From Gluconacetobacter aggeris (GTDB taxonomy: Bacteria > Pseudomonadota > Alphaproteobacteria > Acetobacterales > Acetobacteraceae): a DNA stretch of 64,000 bases. A program made the position numbers and the translations under genes. Position 1 is the stretch's first letter. Every line of letters begins with the position of its first letter. The DNA lies in contig NZ_JABEQD010000009.1 in the NCBI RefSeq assembly GCF_014174395.1, positions 62,001 to 126,000 on the forward strand. Reading direction: 5' to 3'. This document shows positions 45,647 to 54,307 of this stretch, in pieces. Below the pieces are notes generated by a model that had not been told where the DNA came from, made no database searches, and saw nothing but the letters and a program-made list of their open reading frames with translations.

Positions 45647-46273
45647 ATGTATGATTGTCAGCTTTATCTCGTCACCCCCCCGGTCCTGGACCCGGCCGCG
45701 TTCGCGCCGGATCTGGCGCGCGCCCTCGATGCCGGCCCCGTCGCCGCCGTGCAGTTGCGCCTGAAGGACGTATCCGACGATGCGATCCTCCGCGCGATCG
45801 ACACCCTGCGCCCGGTGGCGCAGGAGCGCGACGTCGCCTTCATCCTGAACGACCGCCCCGACCTCGCCCGCCGCAGCGGCTGCGACGGCGCGCATGTCGG
45901 TGGCGAGGACACGGATGCCGCCGCCTCCCGCGCCCTGCTGGGCGACGAACTGCAACTGGGCGTCTCATGCTATGACAGCCGGGACCTGGCGATGCGCGCG
46001 GGCGAGGCCGGGGCCGATTACGTCGCCTTCGGCGCGTTCTTCCCCTCGCCCTCCAAGGAGACCGAGATCCGCGCCTCCGTGGAACTGCTGACCTGGTGGA
46101 GCGCGATGATGGAACTGCCGGTGGTGACCATCGGCGGCATCACGCCCGAAAACTGCGCCCCCCTGGTGCGGGCGGGCGCGGATTTCCTGGCCGTGATCAG
46201 CGCCGTCTGGTCGCACCCCGAAGGCCCAGCCGCCGGCGTGCGCGCCATGAACGCCGCGATCGACGCAGCCTGA
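45647..46273 (+). CDS. thiE: Thiamine phosphate synthase
   Basis: ThiE joins HMP-pyrophosphate and thiazole phosphate to thiamine phosphate. The 208-residue TIM barrel has [69 protein letters not shown] and the phosphate-binding [12 protein letters not shown]. The ATG at 45647 opens the family start [12 protein letters not shown]; the frame is open further upstream without homology. Confidence 0.93.
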   Translation: MYDCQLYLVTPPVLDPAAFAPDLARALDAGPVAAVQLRLKDVSDDAILRAIDTLRPVAQERDVAFILNDRPDLARRSGCDGAHVGGEDTDAAASRALLGDELQLGVSCYDSRDLAMRAGEAGADYVAFGAFFPSPSKETEIRASVELLTWWSAMMELPVVTIGGITPENCAPLVRAGADFLAVISAVWSHPEGPAAGVRAMNAAIDAA

Positions 46274-46289
46274 GCAGAAGCCGGCCCGA

Positions 46290-46994
46290 TCACCCGGTCC
46301 GGGCCGGCGCCCCATCGTCCGAGGCCGGCGGCACCCCCAGCAGCGAGCGGGTCAGATACAGCACCCCGTTGGATTGCGGCATCCCGTCGATCCAGATCGG
46401 CGCCACACCCCCGGCCCCGTCCGACAGCACCAGCCGCCCCGTCCCCGGGTCGCGCCCCACCAGCACCGTCCCGCCGGCAACCGTCGGCAGGCTGACCCGG
46501 TTGCCGGGCGCCGCGGCGACCATCTGGCGCAGGCGCGCCGCCGGATAGGCTCCGCGCACGATGCTATAGGCCAGCGCCCGATGCAGCACCGCCGGCGCCG
46601 GCACGCTGCCCGACGGGCCGGACGCACGGGCCAGTTGCTCCATCGGCAGATTAGGGACGGCAAACACGGTGAACGGCCCCGCCTGCCGCAACGGCGCCAT
46701 CATCCCGGCCAGATCGAGCGCCCGCGTATAATCGGCCAGCTCGATGCTGCCGCGCAGGGTCTCGTTCAGCGGCCGGTCGCGATAGATCGGCGTGTCGGGC
46801 GCGCCATAGGCCACCCGACTGTCCGGCCGCCCCTGATCCAGCGCCGGCGTATAGCTATGTTCGACCGAAACGGTGGGAATGGCGGCCGCCCGGCTGTCGC
46901 CACGGACCAGAAACGGGTCCTGCCAGGCCGCCGGCGCACAGGCCGCGACAGGGCACGCCAGCAGGCCGGCCATCAGAACGCGCGCCGCACTCAT
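46290..46994 (-). CDS. Fasciclin-domain lipoprotein
   Basis: The 234-residue protein has a lipoprotein signal (MAGLLACPVAAC). A single FAS1-like domain follows in the C-terminal two thirds: AGMMAPLRQAGPFTVFAVPN with the H-box-like ALAYSIVRGAYPAARLRQMV. FAS1 domains mediate adhesion or surface interactions. It is convergent with thiE and 66 bases from the next lipoprotein. Confidence 0.8.
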   Translation of the reverse strand: MSAARVLMAGLLACPVAACAPAAWQDPFLVRGDSRAAAIPTVSVEHSYTPALDQGRPDSRVAYGAPDTPIYRDRPLNETLRGSIELADYTRALDLAGMMAPLRQAGPFTVFAVPNLPMEQLARASGPSGSVPAPAVLHRALAYSIVRGAYPAARLRQMVAAAPGNRVSLPTVAGGTVLVGRDPGTGRLVLSDGAGGVAPIWIDGMPQSNGVLYLTRSLLGVPPASDDGAPARTG

Positions 46995-47059
46995 TCCACC
47001 CCCTTTGCGGGGCGGACCCGGCGCCGCCCCGTCATCATGCCCGCCTCAGCGGGCGGCAA

Positions 47060-47488
47060 TCAGCATCCGTCGCCCCGCATCGTCCAGCCCGAAACCCGGC
47101 CGGCAATGACCTCGAAGGTCGTCTGGCAGGTGCTGGTATAGACGGTGCCGCCCATGCCACCCCAGCCACCGCCCCAGCCGGGGCCCCAACCGGGGCCACC
47201 CCAGCCGCCTCCCCAGCCACCCCAGCCGCCGCCCCAGCCGGGGCCGCCACCCCAACCCCAGCCCCAGCCGCCGGCACCGGGCGAATAGTTGGTCTCGCTG
47301 TCGATATAGGCCAGGAACGTATGGCCCTGGGCCTCATAGGAGCGCGTGGGCACGCCGAACGTGCGGATCACGTCCACCTCGCCCCGGCCGACCATCGAAT
47401 TGAGCAGCTTCCGCTGCTCGGGAGAGGGTACCTCGCACGCCGTCAGGGCGAGCAGGGCAGCCAGCGGTAGGAGCGAGAGGTATTTCAT
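47060..47488 (-). CDS. Small lipoprotein with a glycine-tryptophan-rich repeat
   Basis: The 142-residue protein has a lipobox (LALTAC) and a short conserved segment (GRGEVDVIRTFGVPTRSYEA, HTFLAYIDSE). About 45 residues made almost only of G, W and P follow (GGWGWGWGGGPGWGGG and similar). It ends in a domain with two cysteines (YTSTCQTTFEVIAGRVSGW, GDGC). The first part resembles SmpA/OmlA-like small lipoproteins. Function unknown; a cell-surface role is inferred. Confidence 0.8.
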   Translation of the reverse strand: MKYLSLLPLAALLALTACEVPSPEQRKLLNSMVGRGEVDVIRTFGVPTRSYEAQGHTFLAYIDSETNYSPGAGGWGWGWGGGPGWGGGWGGWGGGWGGPGWGPGWGGGWGGMGGTVYTSTCQTTFEVIAGRVSGWTMRGDGC

Positions 47489-47598
47489 GATCCGGTTACC
47501 GATCTACAGGATAGAATTTATCATGACGTTAACGTAGCATAACCGCCATGGCGTACGAATTGGGGACGAAATTACAAATATTTCAATCCGTCCATAGT

Positions 47599-48645
47599 TC
47601 AGCCCATCCATAAAATGTCATTTATGCGGGCCGTCCCCGCCGCCAACATGACCAGCCGATCAAATCCCAGTGCAATGCCCGCGCAGGGCGGCAGATGCGC
47701 CAGCGCCGCCAGCAGGGCCTCGTCCATCGGCCAGTCCAGCCCGGGCGCTGTGCCATACAGCGCCGCCCGCCGGGCCCGGTCCTCCACGAAGCGCCGGCGC
47801 TGCTCCACCGGGTCGGTCAACTCCTCGAACGCGTTCGCCAGTTCCATGCCGGCGGCATAAAGCTCGAAGCGCAGGGCGGTGCGCGGGTCGGTGGGGTCGC
47901 GCCGCGCCAATGCCGCCTGGCTGGCCGGCCAATGCGTCAGGAATGTCGGCCGGTCCCGGCCGATCGCGGGCTCCACCCGCTCCATCAGCAGGCGAAAGAA
48001 CAGATCCTCCCACGTCTCGCCGTCCCGCAGGGCACAGCCCGCCGCCACGGCCAGCGCGCCGGCATCGCCCTCGGTCGGCAGCAGGTCCACCCCCGCATGC
48101 CGGGCAAAGGCCTCCTGCATCGTCAGGCGCTCGAACGGCCCGTCCAGCCGCAGGGGAATGGCGTCCGCCAGCCCGGCCGGGCGCGCGACGACCGGCGGCA
48201 GCACCGCGCGCATCAGGGCCTCGGTCTCGTCCATCAGCGCCGACAGCGACGCGCCGGGCCGGTACCATTCCAGCATGGTGAATTCCGAGGCATGCAGATG
48301 GCTACCCTCCTCGTTCCGCCACACGCGCGCCAGTTGGAAGACCGGCAGCCCGGTCGCGGCGACGATCCGCTTCATGGCGAATTCGGGGCTGGTATGCAGG
48401 AACAGCGCCTCGCCCGTGCCGTCATGATGCCGCCGTTCGGTGCGGAACACCTTCAGATGCACCTCCTCGCCCGGGGTCGGCACCGCATAGGGCGTGTCGA
48501 CCTCCAGATAGCCCCGCGCATCGAAGAAGGCGCGCACCCCGCGCGCCACCAGCGCCCGCCGCCGCAGCAGCGGCAACCGGCCGGCAATGCGGTCGGGGTC
48601 CCGATCCGGCACGGAAAAAGGGGCTGAACCGCCGCGATCGGCCAT
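47599..48645 (-). CDS. epmA: EF-P beta-lysylation protein EpmA (lysyl-tRNA synthetase-like)
   Basis: EpmA attaches (R)-beta-lysine to a conserved lysine of EF-P. The roughly 348-residue protein is a class II synthetase core without the anticodon-binding domain: LLRRRALVARGVRAFFDARG, FLHTSPEFAMKRIVA, FQLARVWRNEEGSHLHASEF (motif 2) and GIALGFDRLVMLAAG (motif 3). Start MADRGGSAPF at 48645. It is divergent from epmB, 47 bases away, and EF-P follows epmB. Confidence 0.94.
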   Translation of the reverse strand: MADRGGSAPFSVPDRDPDRIAGRLPLLRRRALVARGVRAFFDARGYLEVDTPYAVPTPGEEVHLKVFRTERRHHDGTGEALFLHTSPEFAMKRIVAATGLPVFQLARVWRNEEGSHLHASEFTMLEWYRPGASLSALMDETEALMRAVLPPVVARPAGLADAIPLRLDGPFERLTMQEAFARHAGVDLLPTEGDAGALAVAAGCALRDGETWEDLFFRLLMERVEPAIGRDRPTFLTHWPASQAALARRDPTDPRTALRFELYAAGMELANAFEELTDPVEQRRRFVEDRARRAALYGTAPGLDWPMDEALLAALAHLPPCAGIALGFDRLVMLAAGTARINDILWMG

Positions 48646-48692
48646 GCACGACTCCTGTTGCGGGACGAAGACCGGTCGAGTAGAGCCAGCCG

Positions 48693-49802
48693 ATGACACG
48701 ATCGGTCAACCATCTCCAGGACGATTTCGCCCCGCAAGCGGGCCGGACCCTGCGCGACATCCCGGCCCTGGTGGCAGCGGGACTGGTGCCCCCGGACGCA
48801 GCCCTGGCGCTGGAGGATGTCGCCCGGCAATACGCCACCGCCATCCCCCCCGCCTTCGCCGCCCTGATCGAACGGCCCGACGACCCGATCGGCCTGCAAG
48901 TGATCCCCGACGCCGCCGAACTGGCCGTGGCGGCGCATGAACGCGCGGACCCGATCGCCGACGACGCCCTGTCGCCCGTGCCCGGCATCGTCCACCGCTA
49001 TGCCGACCGCGCGCTGCTCAAGCCCCTGCTGGTCTGCCCGCTCTATTGCCGCTTCTGCTTCCGGCGCGAACATGTGGGCCCCGATGGCGGCGTGCTGGAC
49101 GACGCGGCCCTGGCCCGCGCGCTGGACTGGCTGCGCGACCACCCCGCGATCCGCGAGGTGATCCTGACCGGCGGCGACCCGCTGATGCTCTCCCCCCGCC
49201 GGCTGGGCGCCATCGTCCGTGCGCTGGAGGCGATGCCCCATGTCACGACCATCCGCATCCACAGCCGCGTGCCGGTGGCCGATCCCGCCCGCATCACCGA
49301 CGCACTGGCCGATGCGATGCAGACCGACCGCGCCATGTGGGTGGTCATGCATGCCAACCATGCCCGCGAATTGACCCCGGCCGCCCGCGCGGCGCTGCGC
49401 CGCATCCAGGCGCGGGCCATCCCGGTGCTGGGCCAGTCGGTGCTGCTGCGCGGCGTCAATGACAGCGTCGCGGCGCTGGAGGGGCTGTTCCGTGCGATGG
49501 TCGAGGCAAGGGTGAAGCCCTACTACCTGCACCAGCTCGACCCCGCCCCCGGCACCGCGCGCTTCCACGTGCCGATCGCCGAGGGCCGCCGCCTGCTGGC
49601 GGGCCTGCGCGGCCGGGTGACGGGCCTGGCCTGGCCCACCTACACGCTCGACATTCCCGGCGGGCACGGCAAGGTCCCGCTGGGGCCGGACTATCTGGAA
49701 ACCGGCGACGGGGGCGCCGTGGTGCGCGATCCGGCCGGCGGGCGCCACAAACTCGACGCGGAATCCGCCCCCAACCTTGCCCTCGGCGCCCGAGAGCGTT
49801 AG
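48693..49802 (+). CDS. epmB: EF-P beta-lysylation protein EpmB (lysine 2,3-aminomutase family, radical SAM)
   Basis: EpmB converts L-lysine to (R)-beta-lysine for EpmA. The 369-residue protein has the radical SAM cluster motif CPLYCRFCFRR, EVILTGGDPLMLSPRRL and the PLP-lysine region PGGHGKVPLGPDY. It is close in length to E. coli EpmB with a modest C-terminal extension. It starts 47 bases from epmA and ends 41 bases before efp. Confidence 0.94.
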   Translation: MTRSVNHLQDDFAPQAGRTLRDIPALVAAGLVPPDAALALEDVARQYATAIPPAFAALIERPDDPIGLQVIPDAAELAVAAHERADPIADDALSPVPGIVHRYADRALLKPLLVCPLYCRFCFRREHVGPDGGVLDDAALARALDWLRDHPAIREVILTGGDPLMLSPRRLGAIVRALEAMPHVTTIRIHSRVPVADPARITDALADAMQTDRAMWVVMHANHARELTPAARAALRRIQARAIPVLGQSVLLRGVNDSVAALEGLFRAMVEARVKPYYLHQLDPAPGTARFHVPIAEGRRLLAGLRGRVTGLAWPTYTLDIPGGHGKVPLGPDYLETGDGGAVVRDPAGGRHKLDAESAPNLALGARER

Positions 49803-49842
49803 AAGCCCGCCTTCCATACCCCATAGCCAGACAGGGCCCACC

Positions 49843-50409
49843 ATGAAACAGCAGGCGAACCTGATCCGTGCCGGACAGGTCATCGAGCACGAAGGCCGTC
49901 GCTGGACCGTCCTGAAGCAACAGATCATCACCCCCGGCAAGGGCGGCGCCTTCATCCAGGTGGAGATGCGCGACCTCAAGACCGGCAACAAGACCAACGA
50001 GCGCTGGCGCACCGCCGACACCGTCGAACGCCTGATGACCGAGGAAAAGGAATATACCTATTCCTACATGGACGGCGACAATGTCGTGCTGATGGACCCG
50101 GAGACGTTCGAGCAGACGCTGATCCCGCTGGACCTGCTGGGCGACCAGGCGCCGTTCCTGCAGGACAACATGACGCTGGTGATCAACCTGGTCGAGGGCG
50201 ACCCGGTGGGCGTGCAGCTTCCCGCCCAGGTGACGCTGGAAATCGTCGAGGCCGATCCGGTCGTGAAGGGCCAGACCGCCAGCTCGTCCTACAAGCCGGC
50301 CAAGCTGTCCAACGGCGTCAAGACCATGGTGCCGCCCTTCATCGAAGCCGGCGAACGCGTCGTCATCCGCACCGAAGACGCCAGCTACGTGGAACGCGCG
50401 AAGGGCTGA
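49843..50409 (+). CDS. efp: Elongation factor P
   Basis: EF-P relieves ribosome stalling at polyproline. The 188-residue protein has the three-domain layout. The modified lysine is in the loop TPGKGGAFIQVEMRDLKTGN, and the C-terminal OB domain has GQTASSSYKPAKLSNG. The ATG at 49843 begins MKQQANLIRAGQ. Its gene neighbours epmA/epmB indicate beta-lysylation at that lysine. Confidence 0.97.
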   Translation: MKQQANLIRAGQVIEHEGRRWTVLKQQIITPGKGGAFIQVEMRDLKTGNKTNERWRTADTVERLMTEEKEYTYSYMDGDNVVLMDPETFEQTLIPLDLLGDQAPFLQDNMTLVINLVEGDPVGVQLPAQVTLEIVEADPVVKGQTASSSYKPAKLSNGVKTMVPPFIEAGERVVIRTEDASYVERAKG

Positions 50410-50510
50410 GGCCCCCGCGCTGCGTTTTTATCGTTCCACAGAACATCTTTGCGTGATGAGGTGAGTCGACCTCATCACGACCCGCTCTAGCCCAGACAGG
50501 ACCGACCGCC

Positions 50511-51347
50511 GTGGCCATGCGACTCTCTCCCCATATGACGGTGATGCAGAACGCGGCACAGAAGGCCGCGCGGCGCCTGCTGCGCGACTTCAACGAAGTC
50601 GAGCAGCTCCAGGTCAGCATCAAGGGCCCCGGCGATTTCGTCTCGCAGGCCGACCTGCGCGCCGAAGCCGCGATCCGCGAGGAACTGGAGCGCGCCCGCC
50701 CCGGCTACGCCTTCCTGATGGAGGAAAGCGGCGCCTCGGGCAGCGACAACTGGACCTGGCGCTGGATCGTCGATCCGCTGGATGGCACCACCAACTTCCT
50801 GCACGGCATCCCCCACTGGGCGATCTCGATCGCCCTGCAGCGCCGCCTGCCGGACGGCACGATCGAACTGGCGGCGGGGCTGGTCTACAACCCGGCGGCC
50901 AACGAGATGTTCTGGGCCGAAAAGGGCGTGGGCGCGTTCCTCAACGAACGCCGCCTCCGCGTCTCGGCCCGCCGCGACATGCACGAGGCCCTGTTCGCCA
51001 CCGGCATTCCCTTCGCCAAGGTCCCGGCGCAGCGCCGCCTGTCCTTCGCCCGCACGCTGGGCGCGCTGATGCCGCAGGTGGCGGGCGTCCGCCGCTTCGG
51101 CTCGGCGGCGCTGGATCTCGCCTGGGTGGCCGCCGGCCGGTACGAAGGCTTCTGGGAACTGGGGCTGAAACCGTGGGACTGCGCCGCCGGCCTGCTGCTG
51201 GTGCGCGAAGCCGGCGGCTACGCCACCGACCCGGATGGCGCCGACCTGCACGACATGGGCGATTCGGTCAATGTGGTGGCCGGAAACGCCCAACTGCACG
51301 GAAAACTGCGCGAACTGGTGGCAGAGAGCCTGACCGCGCGGCCCTGA
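50511..51347 (+). CDS. suhB: Inositol monophosphatase family protein (SuhB)
   Basis: The 278-residue phosphatase has metal-site motifs WRWIVDPLDGTTNFLHGIPH and the C-terminal GLKPWDCAAGLLLVREAGG. N-terminal residues (KGPGDFVSQADLRAEAAIRE) include the first metal ligands. SuhB also acts as a transcription factor for rRNA antitermination in E. coli. A GTG at 50511 with AGGA ten bases upstream is preferred; an ATG lies six bases later. Confidence 0.93.
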   Translation: MAMRLSPHMTVMQNAAQKAARRLLRDFNEVEQLQVSIKGPGDFVSQADLRAEAAIREELERARPGYAFLMEESGASGSDNWTWRWIVDPLDGTTNFLHGIPHWAISIALQRRLPDGTIELAAGLVYNPAANEMFWAEKGVGAFLNERRLRVSARRDMHEALFATGIPFAKVPAQRRLSFARTLGALMPQVAGVRRFGSAALDLAWVAAGRYEGFWELGLKPWDCAAGLLLVREAGGYATDPDGADLHDMGDSVNVVAGNAQLHGKLRELVAESLTARP

Positions 51348-51422
51348 GCCGCGACAGCCTCTTCACCTCCTCGCACGCCGCCCCTTCGACCCGCGGGCGA
51401 TCTGGTCTAGGCTGCCCCGATC

Positions 51423-52226
51423 ATGCCCGATATCCGCCCCGCTCACTCCCCGCGCTCCGGCCTCCGCCGCCCGCCAGCATCCCGCGCCCTGCTCGCGGCC
51501 CTCTCGGTGCTGGGCGGACTGGCATTCACGCCGGTCCACGCGCAGGTCACGACCGACGACAGCGCGCTGTCCGCCCTTCCCGGGGCCGGGACGCCGAAGC
51601 CGCGCCCGACCCACACCGCACCGACGCATCCCCCCGCCGTCACCCCTCCCGCCAGGCCGGCACCGGCTCCAGCCCACCCCGCGCCATCCCCCACCATACC
51701 CGCCGCCCCACCGCCCCCGCCGGTCATCCGTCCCCCCGTGATCGACGTCCCGCTCCATCCTCCCGCCCCCCCGCCGGAGATCCAGGCGAAGGCGGATGCC
51801 CAGGGCGCGGCCACCGACCTGCCCGCCGGCCTGCGGCTGACCTTCGCGGCTGGCAGCGCGGACATGAATGCGGCCATGATCGACCGGGTGAAAGGCTTCG
51901 CCGCCACCCTGCTGCAGGCGCCCTATGCAAGGGCCGAGATCGACGCGACGGCCTCCGGCGCGGCCGACGACGTCTCCACGCCCCGCCGCCTCTCGCTGGC
52001 GCGCGGCCTTGCGGTCCGGTCGATCCTGATCCATACCGGCATCGCCTCGACCCGGATCTATGTCCGCGCGATCGGCGTGCCCCCTCCCGGGGCAAAAAGC
52101 CCAGACAATGTGCCAGACAGCGTGAATGAAACGTTTCCGGATCATGTTGACGTGACCCGGTCGGATATGGTCGCCTCGGCACCCCCGCCTTCCCCCGCCC
52201 CTTCGGAGCAGCGTCCCGCGCCGTGA
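51423..52226 (+). CDS. Proline-rich periplasmic OmpA-like protein
   Basis: The 267-residue protein has an N-terminal signal-like segment (LLAALSVLGGLAFTPVHAQ) and a long proline/alanine linker (residues about 50-120). An OmpA-C-like domain follows (LRLTFAAGSADMNAAMIDRV, RLSLARGLAVRSILIHTGIA). Peptidoglycan binding is plausible but the usual NxxL-R acid and arginine residues are not fully clear. Its stop overlaps the GTG start of the MotA-like gene, so the three following genes look like one operon. Confidence 0.7.
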   Translation: MPDIRPAHSPRSGLRRPPASRALLAALSVLGGLAFTPVHAQVTTDDSALSALPGAGTPKPRPTHTAPTHPPAVTPPARPAPAPAHPAPSPTIPAAPPPPPVIRPPVIDVPLHPPAPPPEIQAKADAQGAATDLPAGLRLTFAAGSADMNAAMIDRVKGFAATLLQAPYARAEIDATASGAADDVSTPRRLSLARGLAVRSILIHTGIASTRIYVRAIGVPPPGAKSPDNVPDSVNETFPDHVDVTRSDMVASAPPPSPAPSEQRPAP

Positions 52227-53308
52227 CCCAGCCGACCACATATCTTCTGCGTATCGTCCTGTTCCTCACCGTCGTCGTGCTGGCGGCCGGCGCCCTGGGG
52301 CGCATGCTGTACACCGCCTTCTTCAACAACCCGATCCTCGATGGGCTCATCCTGGGCATCCTGGCGCTCGGCATCGTCTGGAACATCCGGATGGTCCTGC
52401 GCCTGATCCCCGAGGTCCGCTGGGTGGAAACGCTGCGCCAGCCGCGCGACGGTCTGGCCCAGCCCACCCCGCCGACCCTGCTGGCGCCGATGGCCTCGAT
52501 GCTGGCCACCCGCAACCGCGCCGACCGGCTGGTCCTGTCCACCCCCGCGATGCAGTCGATGCTCGACAGCCTGTCCTCGCGCCTCGACGAGGGGCGGGAA
52601 CTGTCGCGCTACATGACCAACCTGCTGATCTTCCTGGGCCTGCTGGGCACGTTCTACGGCCTGCTGCTGACGATCTGGTCGATCGCCGACGTCATCACCA
52701 GCCTGTCGGTCGGCTCGGGCGACCTGAACGCGATGTTCGACCAGTTGAAGACCGGCCTGGCCAAGCCGCTGCACGGCATGGGCACCGCCTTCTCGGGGTC
52801 GATGTTCGGCCTGGCCAGCGCGCTGGTGCTGGGCTTCCTGGACCTGACGGCGGGACAGGCCCAGAACCGCTTCTTCAACGAGCTGGAGGAATGGCTGGCC
52901 GGCCTGACCCGCATCGGCTCCGCCATCAGCGCCGGCGACGGCACCGACGCCGGCATCCCCGTCTACGTCCAGGCCCTGCTGGAACAGACGGCCGAGAATC
53001 TGGAAAAGCTGCAGGCCCTGATCGCCCGCGGCGAGGAAGGGCGGCACCAGCAGCAGGCCCTGCTGGTCAGCCTGAACGACCGGATCGGCGTCATGACCGA
53101 GACCATGCGCGCCAGCCACGTCCTGATGCAGCGCATGGTCGAGGATTCGGGCCAGCAGCAATTGCGCGGCATCGAGGCCCAGCTGACCCGCATCCTGTCG
53201 GACCTGGAACAGGGCCGCACGCAGATCGCCAGCGACATTCGCGGCGACCTGCGCCTGCTGACGCGCACCATCGCCGCGTCCGCACCCGCCGGCGCGCGCG
53301 CGCCCTGA
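52223..53308 (+). CDS. MotA/TolQ/ExbB-like proton-channel protein
   Basis: The 361-residue inner-membrane protein has two N-terminal helices (residues about 8-30 and 38-55) and two further helices (YMTNLLIFLGLLGTFYGLLL, and FSGSMFGLASALVLGFLDL). The last pair carries the conserved threonine/serine and proline-glycine pattern of MotA/ExbB channels. A long coiled coil (GEEGRHQQQALLVSLNDRIG onward) fills the C-terminus. It starts with GTG overlapping the preceding stop and sits 27 bases before a MotB-like partner. No flagellar genes are near. Confidence 0.85.
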   Translation: MTQPTTYLLRIVLFLTVVVLAAGALGRMLYTAFFNNPILDGLILGILALGIVWNIRMVLRLIPEVRWVETLRQPRDGLAQPTPPTLLAPMASMLATRNRADRLVLSTPAMQSMLDSLSSRLDEGRELSRYMTNLLIFLGLLGTFYGLLLTIWSIADVITSLSVGSGDLNAMFDQLKTGLAKPLHGMGTAFSGSMFGLASALVLGFLDLTAGQAQNRFFNELEEWLAGLTRIGSAISAGDGTDAGIPVYVQALLEQTAENLEKLQALIARGEEGRHQQQALLVSLNDRIGVMTETMRASHVLMQRMVEDSGQQQLRGIEAQLTRILSDLEQGRTQIASDIRGDLRLLTRTIAASAPAGARAP

Positions 53309-53335
53309 TCGCCCCCGGGATCGCGAGGTAACAGC

Positions 53336-54307
53336 ATGGCACGCCGCCGCCGCCAGACCCATGCCGGGCTGGACGCCTGGCCGGGATATGTGGACGCATT
53401 GTCCACCCTGCTGATGGTCGTCATCTTCGTCCTGCTGGTCTTCGTGCTGGGGCAGGCCTTCCTGTCCGTGGTGCTGGCCAAGCGCCAGCAGGCGATGGAG
53501 CAGTTGACGCAGCAGGTCAGCAAGCTCAACGACATGCTGGCGCTGGAGCATGACCGCACCCGCACGCTCCAGCTCTCCGTCGCTTCGCTACGCTCGGCGC
53601 ATGACAAGGACGTGGCGATGGCCTCGTCCCTGACCGCCCAGGTGTCCCAGCTCACGGCCGAGCGCGACAACCTGGCCCAGGCCAGCCAGCAGCAGGTCGC
53701 GGCCCTGGGCGCACAGCTCGAGGAACTCCGCCACCAGCTCGGCGCTGCGATGACGATGCTGGATATCTCCCAGCAGCAGGTCCACGACCGCGACCACAAG
53801 ATCGACGATCTGGGGCTGAAGCTGAACGTGGCCCTGGCCGACAAGGTCGAACAGCTCCAGCGCTACCGGTCGGAATTCTTCGGCCGCCTGCGCGACATCC
53901 TGAAAGACCAGGAGGGCGTGCAGGTCGTCGGCGACCGCTTCGTGTTCCAGAGCGAGGTCCTCTTCCCCCCCGGCAGCGCCGAGCTGTCGCCCAAGGGCGT
54001 GGCCGAGATCCGGACCCTGGCCCGCACCTTCCGCCAGGTCTCGGGCCAGATCCCGTCCGCGATCCCCTGGATCATGCGGGTGGACGGCCATGCCGACCGC
54101 CAGCCGATCCACAGCGCCTTTGCCAGCAACTGGGAATTGTCGTCGGCCCGCGCGATCACCGTGGTCAAGCTGCTGATCGCGGAAGGCATCAGCCCCCAGC
54201 ATCTGGCAGCCACCGGCTTCGCCGATTTCCAGCCGTTGGACAATCACGATACCCAGGCGGCCTACGCCCGCAACCGGCGCATCGAGTTCCGCCTGACCGA
54301 CCGCTAG
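53336..54307 (+). CDS. MotB/OmpA-like peptidoglycan-binding protein
   Basis: The 323-residue protein has one N-terminal membrane helix (YVDALSTLLMVVIFVLLVFVL) with the MotB-type aspartate at its start. A coiled coil follows (residues about 45-170), then a C-terminal OmpA domain (FVFQSEVLFPPGSAELSPKG, RVDGHADRQPI, NWELSSARAITVVKLLI, RNRRIEFRLTD). Together with the MotA-like protein it should form a proton-driven motor anchored to the cell wall. The role is unknown. It is followed without a gap by the flippase gene. Confidence 0.88.
   Translation: MARRRRQTHAGLDAWPGYVDALSTLLMVVIFVLLVFVLGQAFLSVVLAKRQQAMEQLTQQVSKLNDMLALEHDRTRTLQLSVASLRSAHDKDVAMASSLTAQVSQLTAERDNLAQASQQQVAALGAQLEELRHQLGAAMTMLDISQQQVHDRDHKIDDLGLKLNVALADKVEQLQRYRSEFFGRLRDILKDQEGVQVVGDRFVFQSEVLFPPGSAELSPKGVAEIRTLARTFRQVSGQIPSAIPWIMRVDGHADRQPIHSAFASNWELSSARAITVVKLLIAEGISPQHLAATGFADFQPLDNHDTQAAYARNRRIEFRLTDR

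Noticed and set aside
51423-54307. Zorya anti-phage system, because of MotA/MotB-like proteins
   Set aside because: No ZorC/ZorD/ZorE-type helicase, nuclease or partner genes are adjacent; the neighbours are envelope and polysaccharide genes.
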